From assembly GCF_042432445.1 (NCBI RefSeq), contig NZ_JBHLXE010000071.1, positions 23,162 to 87,161 of the forward strand: a DNA stretch of 64,000 nt, given 5' to 3'. Both the position numbers and the translations under genes were made by a program. The notes below the pieces were generated by a model, which was not told where the DNA came from, did not search any database, and saw only the letters and a list, made by a program, of their open reading frames with translations. Below, one piece after another: positions 56,649 through 64,000 of this stretch (position 1 is its first letter; each line of letters opens with the position of its first letter). This DNA is from Thorsellia kenyensis. GTDB lineage: Bacteria; Pseudomonadota; Gammaproteobacteria; Enterobacterales; Thorselliaceae.

Positions 56649-57362
56649 ATGAAAAGTCAAAAACACAAAATCGATAAAAAACTTAAATCAGTTACATTAA
56701 ATCCATTTTATTCAGCCCCACCGAGAGAACATCTTCTAAAAGAAGGGGCTGATAAGTTAAATGATGTTGAGCTGTTAGCCATTTTACTCTCTACAGGTAC
56801 TAAAGGGATGAATGTTATGCCTTGGACTCAAGGACTATTGAGCCAATTTAATGGATTACACGGACTTATCCATGCTGATGCAGAGGAACTCTTTGCGACT
56901 AAAGGTATTGGTCTTGCTAAATTTACTCTATTAAAAGCCATCGGTGAAATCGCAAAGCGATATATGCTCAATGCTCTTGAAGAGGGATGTTTACTCGATA
57001 ACCCACAGACTACAAAGAGATTTTTATGTCATCTATTAGGAAAAGAAGAAATTGAATCTTTTGTTGTGCTTTTTTTAGATAACCAGCAACGAATGATTCG
57101 TCATAAAAAAATGTTTTCTGGGACTTTAAACCAGATAGCTGTCTACCCTAGAGAAATTGTAAAAGCGGCTTTAACTTGTCATGCAAAGTCTATCATTATC
57201 GCTCATAACCATCCTTCGGGATTTTTAAAACCGAGTGAAGCTGATATTTCGTTAACACATAAAATTTTTCGTGCGTGTGAAACTTGCGAAATTGTACTGC
57301 TCGATCACATTATTGTAGGCCATAATAAAGCTCTATCTTTTAGGGAGTCAGGCCTGTTATAG
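56649..57362 (+). CDS. radC: RadC family protein (JAB/MPN domain)
   Basis: 237 residues. An N-terminal UPF0758 helical part (PREHLLKEGADKLNDVELLAILLSTGT) precedes the JAB/MPN metalloprotease-like domain with IIAHNHPSGFLKPSEADISLT and a C-terminal LLDHIIVGHNKALSFRESG. The metal-binding motif HNHPSG-x(n)-S-x-x-D is intact. Its role in DNA repair in E. coli was doubted; function remains unclear. It lies divergent from coaBC, the conserved dut-coaBC / radC arrangement. Confidence 0.95.
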   Translation: MKSQKHKIDKKLKSVTLNPFYSAPPREHLLKEGADKLNDVELLAILLSTGTKGMNVMPWTQGLLSQFNGLHGLIHADAEELFATKGIGLAKFTLLKAIGEIAKRYMLNALEEGCLLDNPQTTKRFLCHLLGKEEIESFVVLFLDNQQRMIRHKKMFSGTLNQIAVYPREIVKAALTCHAKSIIIAHNHPSGFLKPSEADISLTHKIFRACETCEIVLLDHIIVGHNKALSFRESGLL

Positions 57363-57611
57363 CAGCTGAATGTCGCAACTTTTTATTTGCTTTTAAGAGA
57401 TCAATACAAACAATATCCGATTGATGGCAAAATTGATTAGGGTCCTTATTTAGCTCAAGCGACCTTTAGATATTAAACTTACTGCGCACTGCATTAGATA
57501 GAAAATTCCATAAGGTTTATACATTTATTCAGAGGAGTCTATCAGCAGGAATTGGAAATAGGAAGACAAAATTATCGTAAAATTTATTTCAACAATTACT
57601 TAGGCAAAAAA

Positions 57612-57639
57612 AACGCTTAATTGTTTAAAATTAAGCGTT
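57612..57639 (-). terminator. rpmB-rpmG terminator
   Basis: AACGCTTAATT (57612-57622) pairs perfectly with AATTAAGCGTT (57629-57639); on the minus strand a run of U follows. It is 22 nt after the rpmG stop. Confidence 0.9.
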
Positions 57640-57661
57640 CATACACAAATATGAAAAAAAA

Positions 57662-57829
57662 TTACTTGATTTTTGCTTCTTTATAGATCACGTGTTGACG
57701 AACAACTGGATCATATTTTTTCATTTCCATTTTTTCAGGCATAGTACGTTTATTTTTAGTCGTTGTATAAAAGTGACCTGTACCAGCAGATGAAACTAAT
57801 TTGATTTTTTCGCGAATACCTTTAGCCAT
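57662..57829 (-). CDS. rpmG: 50S ribosomal protein L33
   Basis: 55 residues: MAKGIREKIKLVSSAGTGHF, then YTTTKNKRTMPEKMEMKKYD and PVVRQHVIYKEAKIK. It matches the non-zinc-binding L33 of enterobacteria (no Cys ribbon). It lies 10 nt after the rpmB stop, in the same operon. Confidence 0.97.
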   Translation of the reverse strand: MAKGIREKIKLVSSAGTGHFYTTTKNKRTMPEKMEMKKYDPVVRQHVIYKEAKIK

Positions 57830-57839
57830 GACTTACTCC

Positions 57840-58076
57840 TTAGAATTTAACGCCACGAGCACGAAGTTCGCTAAGAACTGCATCAATGCCCTTTTTATCG
57901 ATAATACGCATACCTTTAGTCGATACACGTAGTTTAACAAAACGCTTTTCTGACTCAACCCAAAAACGGTGAGACTGTAAATTAGGTAAAAAACGACGTT
58001 TAGTCGCATTCATTGCATGTGAGCGGTGATTACCAACTAATGGCTTTTTGCCGGTCACTTGACATACTTGTGACAT
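57840..58076 (-). CDS. rpmB: 50S ribosomal protein L28
   Basis: 78 residues, the family length: MSQVCQVTGKKPLVGNHRSH, then ATKRRFLPNLQSHRFWVESE and the C-terminal GIDAVLSELRARGVKF. First gene of the rpmB-rpmG operon, driven by a strong upstream promoter. Confidence 0.98.
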   Translation of the reverse strand: MSQVCQVTGKKPLVGNHRSHAMNATKRRFLPNLQSHRFWVESEKRFVKLRVSTKGMRIIDKKGIDAVLSELRARGVKF

Positions 58077-58190
58077 GATTTTATCTCCAATAAATCTGAT
58101 GAATTCGGGCCTTCTTTGGGTTTTGAGCGCGAATCAATCTTAGGTAACCAGACTTGTGCAACCCAACTTACACGCCCATAAAGGCGACGG

Positions 58191-58219
58191 ATTATACGCA
58201 TAAATGCAAAAATCCTCAA
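58191..58219 (-). promoter_or_regulatory. rpmB-rpmG promoter (sigma70)
   Basis: On the minus strand, TTGAGG (-35) and TATAAT (-10) are separated by exactly 17 nt, about 115 nt before the rpmB start. The -10 is followed by CCGTCGCC, a GC-rich discriminator typical of ribosomal promoters under stringent control. The control is inferred. Confidence 0.75.
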
Positions 58220-59093
58220 GTAAAAAGAGTAATTAAATCTTATAAGATGAGTTGTTTTTTATTATAATTAATCTAATCAATCAGTTATAACTTCTCATTA
58301 TCAAGATAATAACTCTATTGCTTTATAAGGGAGAGCAATAGTCCTTGTTAAGGCATCAGCTTAATTATCATTTTTCATGTAGTAATGCCTGATAAATCAC
58401 CAACTACTTAAAAACTCTTATGAAATAAATTAAGCTCATACAGTTAAAAATTTGACAATTGATTATAGCATATAATTATTCTAAACCCTAGAAAAGCAAC
58501 AATTATAATTAGATAAACTGCCTATGAATTCGACAATTAAATAAACTAAAAATTTCCTCAGCCTGAAAAAAATGTTAATTACCAGACTTAAATGAGATAT
58601 TGACTATTCTCTAAGTGACTTTAAACACGCACAAACTTAAGGGTAATTATTATTAGAAGCGTCAGAATCCCCATTTTATGATCTAACTTCATTTAAAAAA
58701 CCCTCACCTGACAATTTTAAGGAGAGTTTTTTTGTTTTTTCTAAATCTAATACGTTATTAAACTCATAAAAACAGCCTAACACCTTAAACTGCCTTTGAG
58801 TTATACTGATATGATTTTAAGTTGGGAAGGGATATATTATTCCGATGCCGTCTTAGTTGCGTTAAATAATGCTAAAACCTGCATCTTTATTTCGATTGAG
58901 TATATGCAAAGATACAACTATTTATTGAAGGTAATAAATCTAGTTGTATTGCCAAATCATGCCATTTACACCTAAAACCAGAGTGGCTTAAGTAATTATT
59001 TTTAAGTCTCTCTGATTCTAGGTGTATTTATTTTTGTGCTAGTCATGGAAATTACATGCACTGTTAAGTGTGCGACTCAATCATAATAAGCCT
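58220..59093. other. Region between rpmB and aspA
   Basis: About 870 AT-rich bases with no convincing gene. It includes an imperfect hairpin near 58695-58735 (AAAAACCCTC against GGAGAGTTTTT) and copy B of the dispersed repeat (58811-58912). On the minus side it should include the end of aspA transcription. Confidence 0.4.
58811..58912 (+). repeat. Dispersed intergenic repeat, copy B
   Basis: About 100 nt similar to copy A (50582-50685) across its whole length with small gaps. Shared runs include ATTCCGATGCC-type TTCCGATGCC, AAAACCTG and ATTGAGTATA. It has no open frame, so it is probably not protein-coding now. Confidence 0.7.
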
Positions 59094-60512
59094 TTATTCT
59101 TCAATTTTTTTAGCCTTATATTTAGGATTCATGAAATTTTCTAACGATAAAATATCATCAAGCTCAGCTTCTGTCAGTAGACCTCTTTCTAACACCACTT
59201 CTCTGACACTTTTGCCTGTTTGAGCACAAATTTTACCAACAATATCACCGTTATGGTGCCCAATAAAAGGGTTTAAATAAGTCACAATACCTATAGAGTT
59301 AAAGACATACTCTTCACAACGTGATTTATTTGCAGTGATCCCATCGATGCAATAATCTCTTAAGTTGAAACACGCACGATGCAATAAAGAGATAGACTCA
59401 AACATTGCTTGGGCAATCACTGGCTCCATCACATTAAGTTGTAATTGACCTGCTTCTGCCGCCATCGTAATGCATGTATCATTACCAATCACTTTAAAAC
59501 AGACTTGATTTACAACCTCTGGGATCACAGGATTTACTTTAGCTGGCATAATAGATGAACCCGCTTGCATTTCAGGTAAGTTAATTTCTTTTAATCCTGC
59601 CCTAGGCCCCGAAGATAACAAACGTAAGTCATTACAAATTTTGGATAATTTGACTGCTGTACGCTTTAATGCGCCGTGTACCATCACATAAGCACCACAA
59701 TCTGAAGTTGCTTCAATCAGATGTTCAGCGAGAGTGCAATCAAATCCTGTCACTTCAGAGAGTTTTTTTACTGCTAATTCGGGATAACCTGCTGGGGTAT
59801 TTAAAGAGGTCCCAATCGCGGTTGCTCCTAAATTGACTTCTAAAAGTAACTTAGCAACATAGTGAATATTTTTTTTCTCTTCACTGAGTAATACATCAAA
59901 CGCTTTGAATTCCTGTCCTAATGTCATAGGCACAGCATCTTGTAATTGAGTTCGACCCATTTTAAGTACATCGCTGAACTCGTTCGCTTTGTTTGAAAAG
60001 CCAATACGTAAATGTTCAATCGCGTCAATTAAATTCATCAATACTTGATATAGTGCAATACGAAAACCAGTTGGGTAGGCATCATTAGTGGATTGTGATT
60101 TGTTGAGGTGATCATTAGGGTTTAAAAATTCATATTCCCCTTTTTGGTGTCCCATTAATTCGAGGCCGATATTAGCTAAAACCTCATTGGTATTCATATT
60201 AACAGAGGTACCTGCTCCGCCTTGATAGACATCAATTGGAAATTGATCTAAACATTTGCCTTTATCAAGCACTTCATCACAGGCCTTAATAATTACATCG
60301 ACAATCGCTTTAGGCAGCACTTTAAGTTCACCATTTGCAAGTGCAACAGCTTTTTTCACCATGACCATTGAACGAACAAACTCAGGAATATCACTGATTT
60401 TGCTGTCACTTATATTAAAGTTTTCCATAGCGCGTAGCGTATGAACACCATAATAAACATCATTAGAGACCTCTCTTTGGCCTAATAAATCTTCTTCTAT
60501 TCTTACACTCAT
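59094..60512 (-). CDS. aspA: Aspartate ammonia-lyase (aspartase)
   Basis: About 472 residues from the ATG at 60512, which has GGAGAAAG just upstream. The frame opens 12 bases earlier with a TTG that overlaps that site, so I reject it. Fumarase/aspartase family: IEEDLLGQREV, GGAGTSVNMNTNEVLANIGLELMG, the catalytic loop GSSIMPAKVNPVIPEVVNQ and FIGHHNGDIVG closely match E. coli AspA. It deaminates aspartate to fumarate, feeding anaerobic fumarate respiration. No FNR site was recognised by eye. Confidence 0.97.
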   Translation of the reverse strand: MSVRIEEDLLGQREVSNDVYYGVHTLRAMENFNISDSKISDIPEFVRSMVMVKKAVALANGELKVLPKAIVDVIIKACDEVLDKGKCLDQFPIDVYQGGAGTSVNMNTNEVLANIGLELMGHQKGEYEFLNPNDHLNKSQSTNDAYPTGFRIALYQVLMNLIDAIEHLRIGFSNKANEFSDVLKMGRTQLQDAVPMTLGQEFKAFDVLLSEEKKNIHYVAKLLLEVNLGATAIGTSLNTPAGYPELAVKKLSEVTGFDCTLAEHLIEATSDCGAYVMVHGALKRTAVKLSKICNDLRLLSSGPRAGLKEINLPEMQAGSSIMPAKVNPVIPEVVNQVCFKVIGNDTCITMAAEAGQLQLNVMEPVIAQAMFESISLLHRACFNLRDYCIDGITANKSRCEEYVFNSIGIVTYLNPFIGHHNGDIVGKICAQTGKSVREVVLERGLLTEAELDDILSLENFMNPKYKAKKIEE

Positions 60513-60597
60513 GACTTTCTCCAATTAAGGTTAATTCCTATTACTTAAGATAGTTTAAAAATGATTGACTAAAAAATAAAATCTGGTATCAACAGCT

Positions 60598-60626
60598 AAA
60601 AAAATGGACGGTCTATTCAACCGTCC
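60598..60626 (-). terminator. Terminator between aldB and aspA
   Basis: GGACGGT (60606-60612) and ACCGTCC (60620-60626) pair with a 7-nt loop, followed on the minus strand by A then seven U. It lies 86 nt before the aspA start and 310 nt after the aldB stop, so it may end the aldB message, end a small RNA, or attenuate aspA. Confidence 0.8.
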
Positions 60627-60666
60627 TAAGTTTAAAACACAATGTAAGTTTAGCTGGCTCTTAACT

Positions 60667-60691
60667 TTTTTCTCTAAAGCCAAGAGAAAAA
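60667..60691 (-). ncRNA. Hairpin preceding the terminator (possible small RNA or leader)
   Basis: TTTTTCTCT (60667-60675) and AGAGAAAAA (60683-60691) form a stem with a 7-nt loop, flanked by AGCTGG on one side and CCAGCT-related sequence on the other. With the terminator 40 nt further on, this makes a compact structured unit of about 120 nt. No known RNA family was recognised. Confidence 0.3.
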
Positions 60692-60939
60692 TGTAAATAG
60701 CTGGACCACATACTTTGAGAAACAGCAAACAATTAAGCAAACCTTATCATCAAAATACAAAGCAACAAACATACAAAAATTTACTAATTGGCTATTAGTC
60801 TCAATAGTATAATAAATTGAGTAGAAAAGCTAACTTATGGGACATAAGTAGTACTATCAGAGGGTGTATACCTTAATCCCATGAACAAACTCTTTTTATT
60901 TTTCTAAAAGCCAGTAGATATTGAATATGTGCACTTAAA

Positions 60940-62460
60940 TTAAAAGAAACCTAATGCCTTCGTACTGTAACTTATCAGTAAATTTTTCGTTTGTTGATAA
61001 TGACTTAACATCACATGGTGATTTTCTCTGCCAATTCCTGATTTTTTATATCCTCCAAACGCTGCATGCGCTGGATAAAGATGATAGCAATTTGTCCATA
61101 CACGTCCCGCTTGAATCCCTCTACCCACTCGATAAGCTCGATTCATATCGCGAGTCCAAAGACCTGAACCTAACCCATACATACTATCATTGGCTATTTT
61201 TAAAGCTTCAGCTTCATCTTTAAATGTAGTTACCGAAACGACTGGTCCAAAAATCTCTTCTTGGAAAATTCGCATTTTGTTATCCCCTTTAAAAATAGTG
61301 GGCTCTATGTAGTAGCCACCCGCTAAATTGTCTTCCATGTGTCTTACATGACCACCACTTAATAATTGAGCACCCTCTTCTCGCCCTAACGTTAAATATG
61401 ACTCAATTTTCTGTAATTGCTCTAAAGAAGCTTGAGCTCCAACCATAGTCTCTGTATCTAGGGGATGTCCTGTTCTTATTTGCTTTACTCTCTCAACGGC
61501 CATCGCCAAAAATTTATCTGCTATGGACTCTTGAATGAGCACTCGGCTAGGGCAAGTACAAATTTCTCCTTGATTTAACGCAAATAGAGTAAAACCTTCC
61601 AAAGCCTTATCTAAATAGTCATCTTCATGATTCATTACATCTTCAAAGAAAATATTCGGGCTTTTACCTCCTAACTCTAAAGTGACAGGGATAATATTTT
61701 CTGTAGCATATTGCATGATAAGTTGACCTGTCTTGGTTTCTCCTGTAAAGGCGATTTTTGCAATTCTTGGGCTCAATGCCAAAGGTTTACCTGCTTCTTC
61801 GCCAAAACCATTAACGACATTCAGCACTCCAGGCGGTAATAAATCAGCAATCAGTTCGATTAACACCATAATGCTCGCAGGTGTTTGCTCCGCAGGTTTT
61901 AAGACCACAGCATTCCCTGCTGCTAATGCTGGCGCTAATTTCCATACCGCCATTAAAAGAGGAAAATTCCAAGGAATAATAAGTCCAACAACCCCTAAAG
62001 GCTCATGAAAATGATAAGCGACCGTTTCATCATCTATTTGACTGATGCCTCCTTCTTGTGCACGAAGACAACCTGCAAAATATCTGAAATGATCTATCGC
62101 TAAAGGAATATCGGCATTGAGTGTTTCTCTTATCGGTTTACCGTTATCCCAAGTTTCCGCTACAGCTAACTTCTCTAAGTTAGCTGCCATCTTGTCAGCA
62201 ATTTGATGCAGCATAAGAGATCTTTGTGCAACAGACATTTTACCGAATGCAGGAGCCGCTTTATGTGCAGCATCAAGTGCCAACTCAATATCCTCTTTTG
62301 TGCTTCTGGCTATATGGCAAAATGTTTTTCCTGTTACTGGGCTTTGGTTTTCAAAATATTGTCCTTTGACGGGCGCGACAAATTGTCCTCCTATAAAATT
62401 ATCATATTTGGCTTTGAAATGAATTTTTGAATCCGCAGTACCTGGCTCAGCATAACGCAT
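60940..62460 (-). CDS. aldB: Aldehyde dehydrogenase AldB-like
   Basis: About 506 residues from the ATG at 62460, which has GAGGAG upstream; a TTG 30 nt earlier is open but has no site. NAD(P)-dependent aldehyde dehydrogenase: PWNFPLLMAVWKLAPALAAGN, catalytic Glu in TLELGGKSPN, catalytic Cys in NQGEICTCPSRVL, FGPVVSV and the C-terminal FGGYKKSGIGRENHHVML. It oxidises acetaldehyde-type substrates. E. coli AldB is the closest remembered match, and both are linked to CRP: a CRP site lies 280 nt upstream here. Confidence 0.9.
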   Translation of the reverse strand: MRYAEPGTADSKIHFKAKYDNFIGGQFVAPVKGQYFENQSPVTGKTFCHIARSTKEDIELALDAAHKAAPAFGKMSVAQRSLMLHQIADKMAANLEKLAVAETWDNGKPIRETLNADIPLAIDHFRYFAGCLRAQEGGISQIDDETVAYHFHEPLGVVGLIIPWNFPLLMAVWKLAPALAAGNAVVLKPAEQTPASIMVLIELIADLLPPGVLNVVNGFGEEAGKPLALSPRIAKIAFTGETKTGQLIMQYATENIIPVTLELGGKSPNIFFEDVMNHEDDYLDKALEGFTLFALNQGEICTCPSRVLIQESIADKFLAMAVERVKQIRTGHPLDTETMVGAQASLEQLQKIESYLTLGREEGAQLLSGGHVRHMEDNLAGGYYIEPTIFKGDNKMRIFQEEIFGPVVSVTTFKDEAEALKIANDSMYGLGSGLWTRDMNRAYRVGRGIQAGRVWTNCYHLYPAHAAFGGYKKSGIGRENHHVMLSHYQQTKNLLISYSTKALGFF

Positions 62461-63105
62461 AATAAGACTCCTCGTCCGTAAAAATAGCAAAAAAGGTTGG
62501 GTATACGCCTAATGTACGATGGAATAAAAACACTATAAGTAACAGCGTTTATATCAATAGCCTATAATTATGAAAAATTCCATACAAACATTTTGCGAGA
62601 TTAAGTAAAATAATTGTTTAACTGATAACTGATAATTGAACAATCAGAAAGTGATTATGCCATTTGTGCACCCCATTACCTTGTCTCGCTTCACAAAACC
62701 GCAAAATATGATAGATTTTTAACATTAAACCCTTTGTTTTGTGATAATTATCACATTTTAAAAGACTGTTTTATTGCATAAAACAACGATACAAAGTACA
62801 GAAGATAATAGGAAATAAAATGATGCGAGCCACAAACTATAAAAATACCAAACAGAACACAAAACTTACAATGCGCGAATAATACTGACAAAAGCAGTCA
62901 CACTCGAGTCCATAAAAGACCTAATTTTCACGTTTTAATGACTTTACCCTTCTAAATTTTAAGGACTTTTTCACAACAACTTAAATCGCTAATTCATATG
63001 AAATAAGCTATACTAGCGAAAAAAGATAACTCTTAAAAAATATCTATTTTTCAGAACTATCTATTTAGGTCTTGAGCAAACAACTTCTATCAATGAGTAT
63101 CTACT
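62461..63105. promoter_or_regulatory. Divergent aldB-trpR intergenic region
   Basis: About 645 AT-rich bases. A near-perfect CRP site at 62740-62755 is the clear feature. The promoter for trpR should lie in the last 100 nt, where GCTATACTAGC (63007-63017) hints at, but does not prove, a Trp operator. No gene was recognised. Confidence 0.45.
62740..62755. promoter_or_regulatory. CRP-binding site upstream of aldB
   Basis: TGTGATAATTATCACA matches the CRP consensus TGTGA-N6-TCACA exactly and is fully palindromic. It is 280 nt before aldB and 350 nt before trpR. aldB in E. coli is CRP-activated, which favours it as the target. Confidence 0.75.
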
Positions 63106-63420
63106 ATGAATGAAAATACCCCAGACAAACTCAAGTGGCAGGATTCTGTTAAGCTACTTAAAGAAGGCTTTGAGAAAAATTTTCATTATGAACTCCTGTC
63201 TTTACTATTAACCCCGGACGAAAGAAGTGCTCTCACCATGAGAGTCAGAATCGTTGAAGAGCTTTTAAAAAAATCAAAAAGCCAACGCGATTTAAAAGAA
63301 GAATTAGGGGTTGGTATAGCTACAATTACTAGGGGCTCTAATAGTTTAAAAGAAGCACCCAAAGAACTAATTGAATGGTTACATGAAGCGCTTAATATCC
63401 CTAAGCCAGACGATAAATAA
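63106..63420 (+). CDS. trpR: Trp operon repressor TrpR
   Basis: 104 residues (E. coli 108). The helix-turn-helix QRDLKEELGVGIATITRGSNSLK and the core LLTPDERSALTMRVRIVEELL match the family closely. With bound tryptophan it represses trp, aroH, mtr and its own gene. It is monocistronic, followed by tRNA-Ser. In E. coli it follows slt, which is absent here. Confidence 0.96.
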   Translation: MNENTPDKLKWQDSVKLLKEGFEKNFHYELLSLLLTPDERSALTMRVRIVEELLKKSKSQRDLKEELGVGIATITRGSNSLKEAPKELIEWLHEALNIPKPDDK

Positions 63421-63563
63421 CCTTCATGCTAATAGAATCTATAAATAGATCTTTGATGGACTTAAAATCTATTAAAGCTGATAAATTGCCCATCTGATCA
63501 TTAGTAAAGAAATATCTCTTGACCTATAAAGGGTAAGACATATATTATACTGAGATATTATTT

Positions 63564-63653
63564 GGTGAAATGTCCGAGTGGTTGAAGGAGCACGCCTGGA
63601 AAGCGTGTATACGAGAAATCGTATCGAGGGTTCGAATCCCTCTTTCACCGCCA
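63564..63653 (+). tRNA. tRNA-Ser (anticodon GGA)
   Basis: 90 nt with encoded CCA. The acceptor arm GGTGAAA pairs with TTTCACC, discriminator G, CCA at 63651-63653. The class II long variable arm (TATACGAGAAATCGTA) and TTCGAATC T-loop are present, and the anticodon is in CTGGAAA. It matches E. coli serW/serX closely and reads UCC/UCU. Confidence 0.97.
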
Positions 63654-63776
63654 CTAAAAAATCATAAGACGCTATATGCGTATTTTTTATTGCACATCAA
63701 AAAAACAAATAGAAAAATTTACCTACTATAATCAGATATTGCCCAAAAACATACTCGTCCTCAAATTATCTTTTTA

Positions 63777-63797
63777 AGAGTAAAGAGTAAAGAGTAA
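63777..63797. repeat. Heptanucleotide tandem repeat (AGAGTAA)3
   Basis: Three perfect AGAGTAA units between the tRNA and the IS30-type end. Confidence 0.8.
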
Positions 63798-63866
63798 TTC
63801 AATCAACAATAGTAATTTGTCTAGATCAATTTTCAGCTTATTCCTAAATCCTTAAAAAGGGTGAAT

Positions 63867-64000
63867 TCAAGACATAAGTGCATACCCCACGATAATTTTT
63901 TCTCTGGTTATGCCTGTTAGTTCTTCGAATACTCCATAGGGCGTTCTATAACCCAAACATTTTCTTGGTCTGCTATTGAGTTTATCAATAGCATCAAATA
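63867..64000 (-). CDS. IS30-family transposase, C-terminal fragment
   Basis: The last 44 codons of a transposase run in from the window edge. They read DKLNSRPRKCLGYRTPYGVF and stop at 63867. The block LNxRPRKxLGYxTPxExF is the hallmark of IS30-family integrase-core C-termini; one Glu place is Gly here. Whether the element is complete cannot be seen. It lies about 210 bp after tRNA-Ser. Confidence 0.85.
   Translation of the reverse strand, partial: FDAIDKLNSRPRKCLGYRTPYGVFEELTGITREKIIVGYALMS

Noticed and set aside
60513..60524. TTG start for aspA adding four residues
   Set aside because: It overlaps the GGAG ribosome-binding site serving the ATG at 60512.
60555..60740. 61-codon minus-strand frame before aspA
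   Set aside because: It runs through two hairpins and a U7 terminator, so a structured non-coding role is more likely than a protein.
63007..63017. GCTATACTAGC as a Trp operator before trpR
   Set aside because: Only part of the palindromic operator is present; too short to support.

Overview
The window is a stretch of chromosome from an AT-rich gammaproteobacterium (roughly one third G+C by eye). Gene content and order match the Enterobacterales / Pasteurellales / Orbales side of the class. Recognisable conserved blocks are: (i) rpsO-pnp-nlpI-deaD; (ii) zipA divergent from cysK-ptsH-ptsI-crr; (iii) queG / tsaE-amiB-mutL-miaA-hfq-hflX-hflK-hflC-purA; (iv) dut-coaBC-radC-rpmB-rpmG. A TyrR lacking the N-terminal ACT and PAS domains (as in Haemophilus), the low G+C and the full flagellin genes would fit an Orbales-like or insect/gut-associated relative. 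The genus cannot be fixed from this sequence alone.

Layout. 1-6060 (minus strand): start of deaD, nlpI, pnp, rpsO, short tyrR, zipA. 6061-7712: a decayed IS5-family element with inverted ends and a 3-bp target duplication. 7713-13214 (plus): cysK, the PTS phosphorelay (ptsH, ptsI, crr) and the cysteine desulfurase csdA. 13349-25174 (minus): purA, hflC, hflK, hflX, hfq, miaA, mutL, amiB, tsaE. 25331-26653 (plus): a possible small ORF and queG. 26766-40187 (minus): lysC behind a lysine riboswitch, a membrane sulfatase-fold phosphotransferase, rnk, ghrA, a YdgA-like protein, an alpha/beta hydrolase whose nucleophile serine is replaced, a 6-phospho-beta-glucosidase, pgpA and aspartate aminotransferase. 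40542-43928: two paralogous OmpF/OmpC-type porins. 44177-46536: rnm (RNase AM) and yejK. 47465-52152: two tandem flagellin genes and a flagellin lysine methylase (fliB). 52255-58076: fabR with a META/DUF4377 periplasmic protein, dut, coaBC, radC, rpmG, rpmB. 59094-64000: aspA, aldB with a near-perfect CRP site, trpR, tRNA-Ser(GGA) and the end of an IS30-family transposase running off the window.

Most of the window is housekeeping. The parts least explained by known genes are: short tandem repeats of 5, 6, 7 and 18 bp in intergenic DNA; a ~100-bp dispersed intergenic repeat in two copies; a 14-bp motif placed almost identically (~200 nt) upstream of both porins; a decayed reading frame between coaBC and radC; a two-hairpin, U-tract-ending segment between aldB and aspA; and the small flagellin/FliB island. 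No CRISPR array, prophage or clear defence system was seen, and nothing here amounts to a convincing new multi-gene system.
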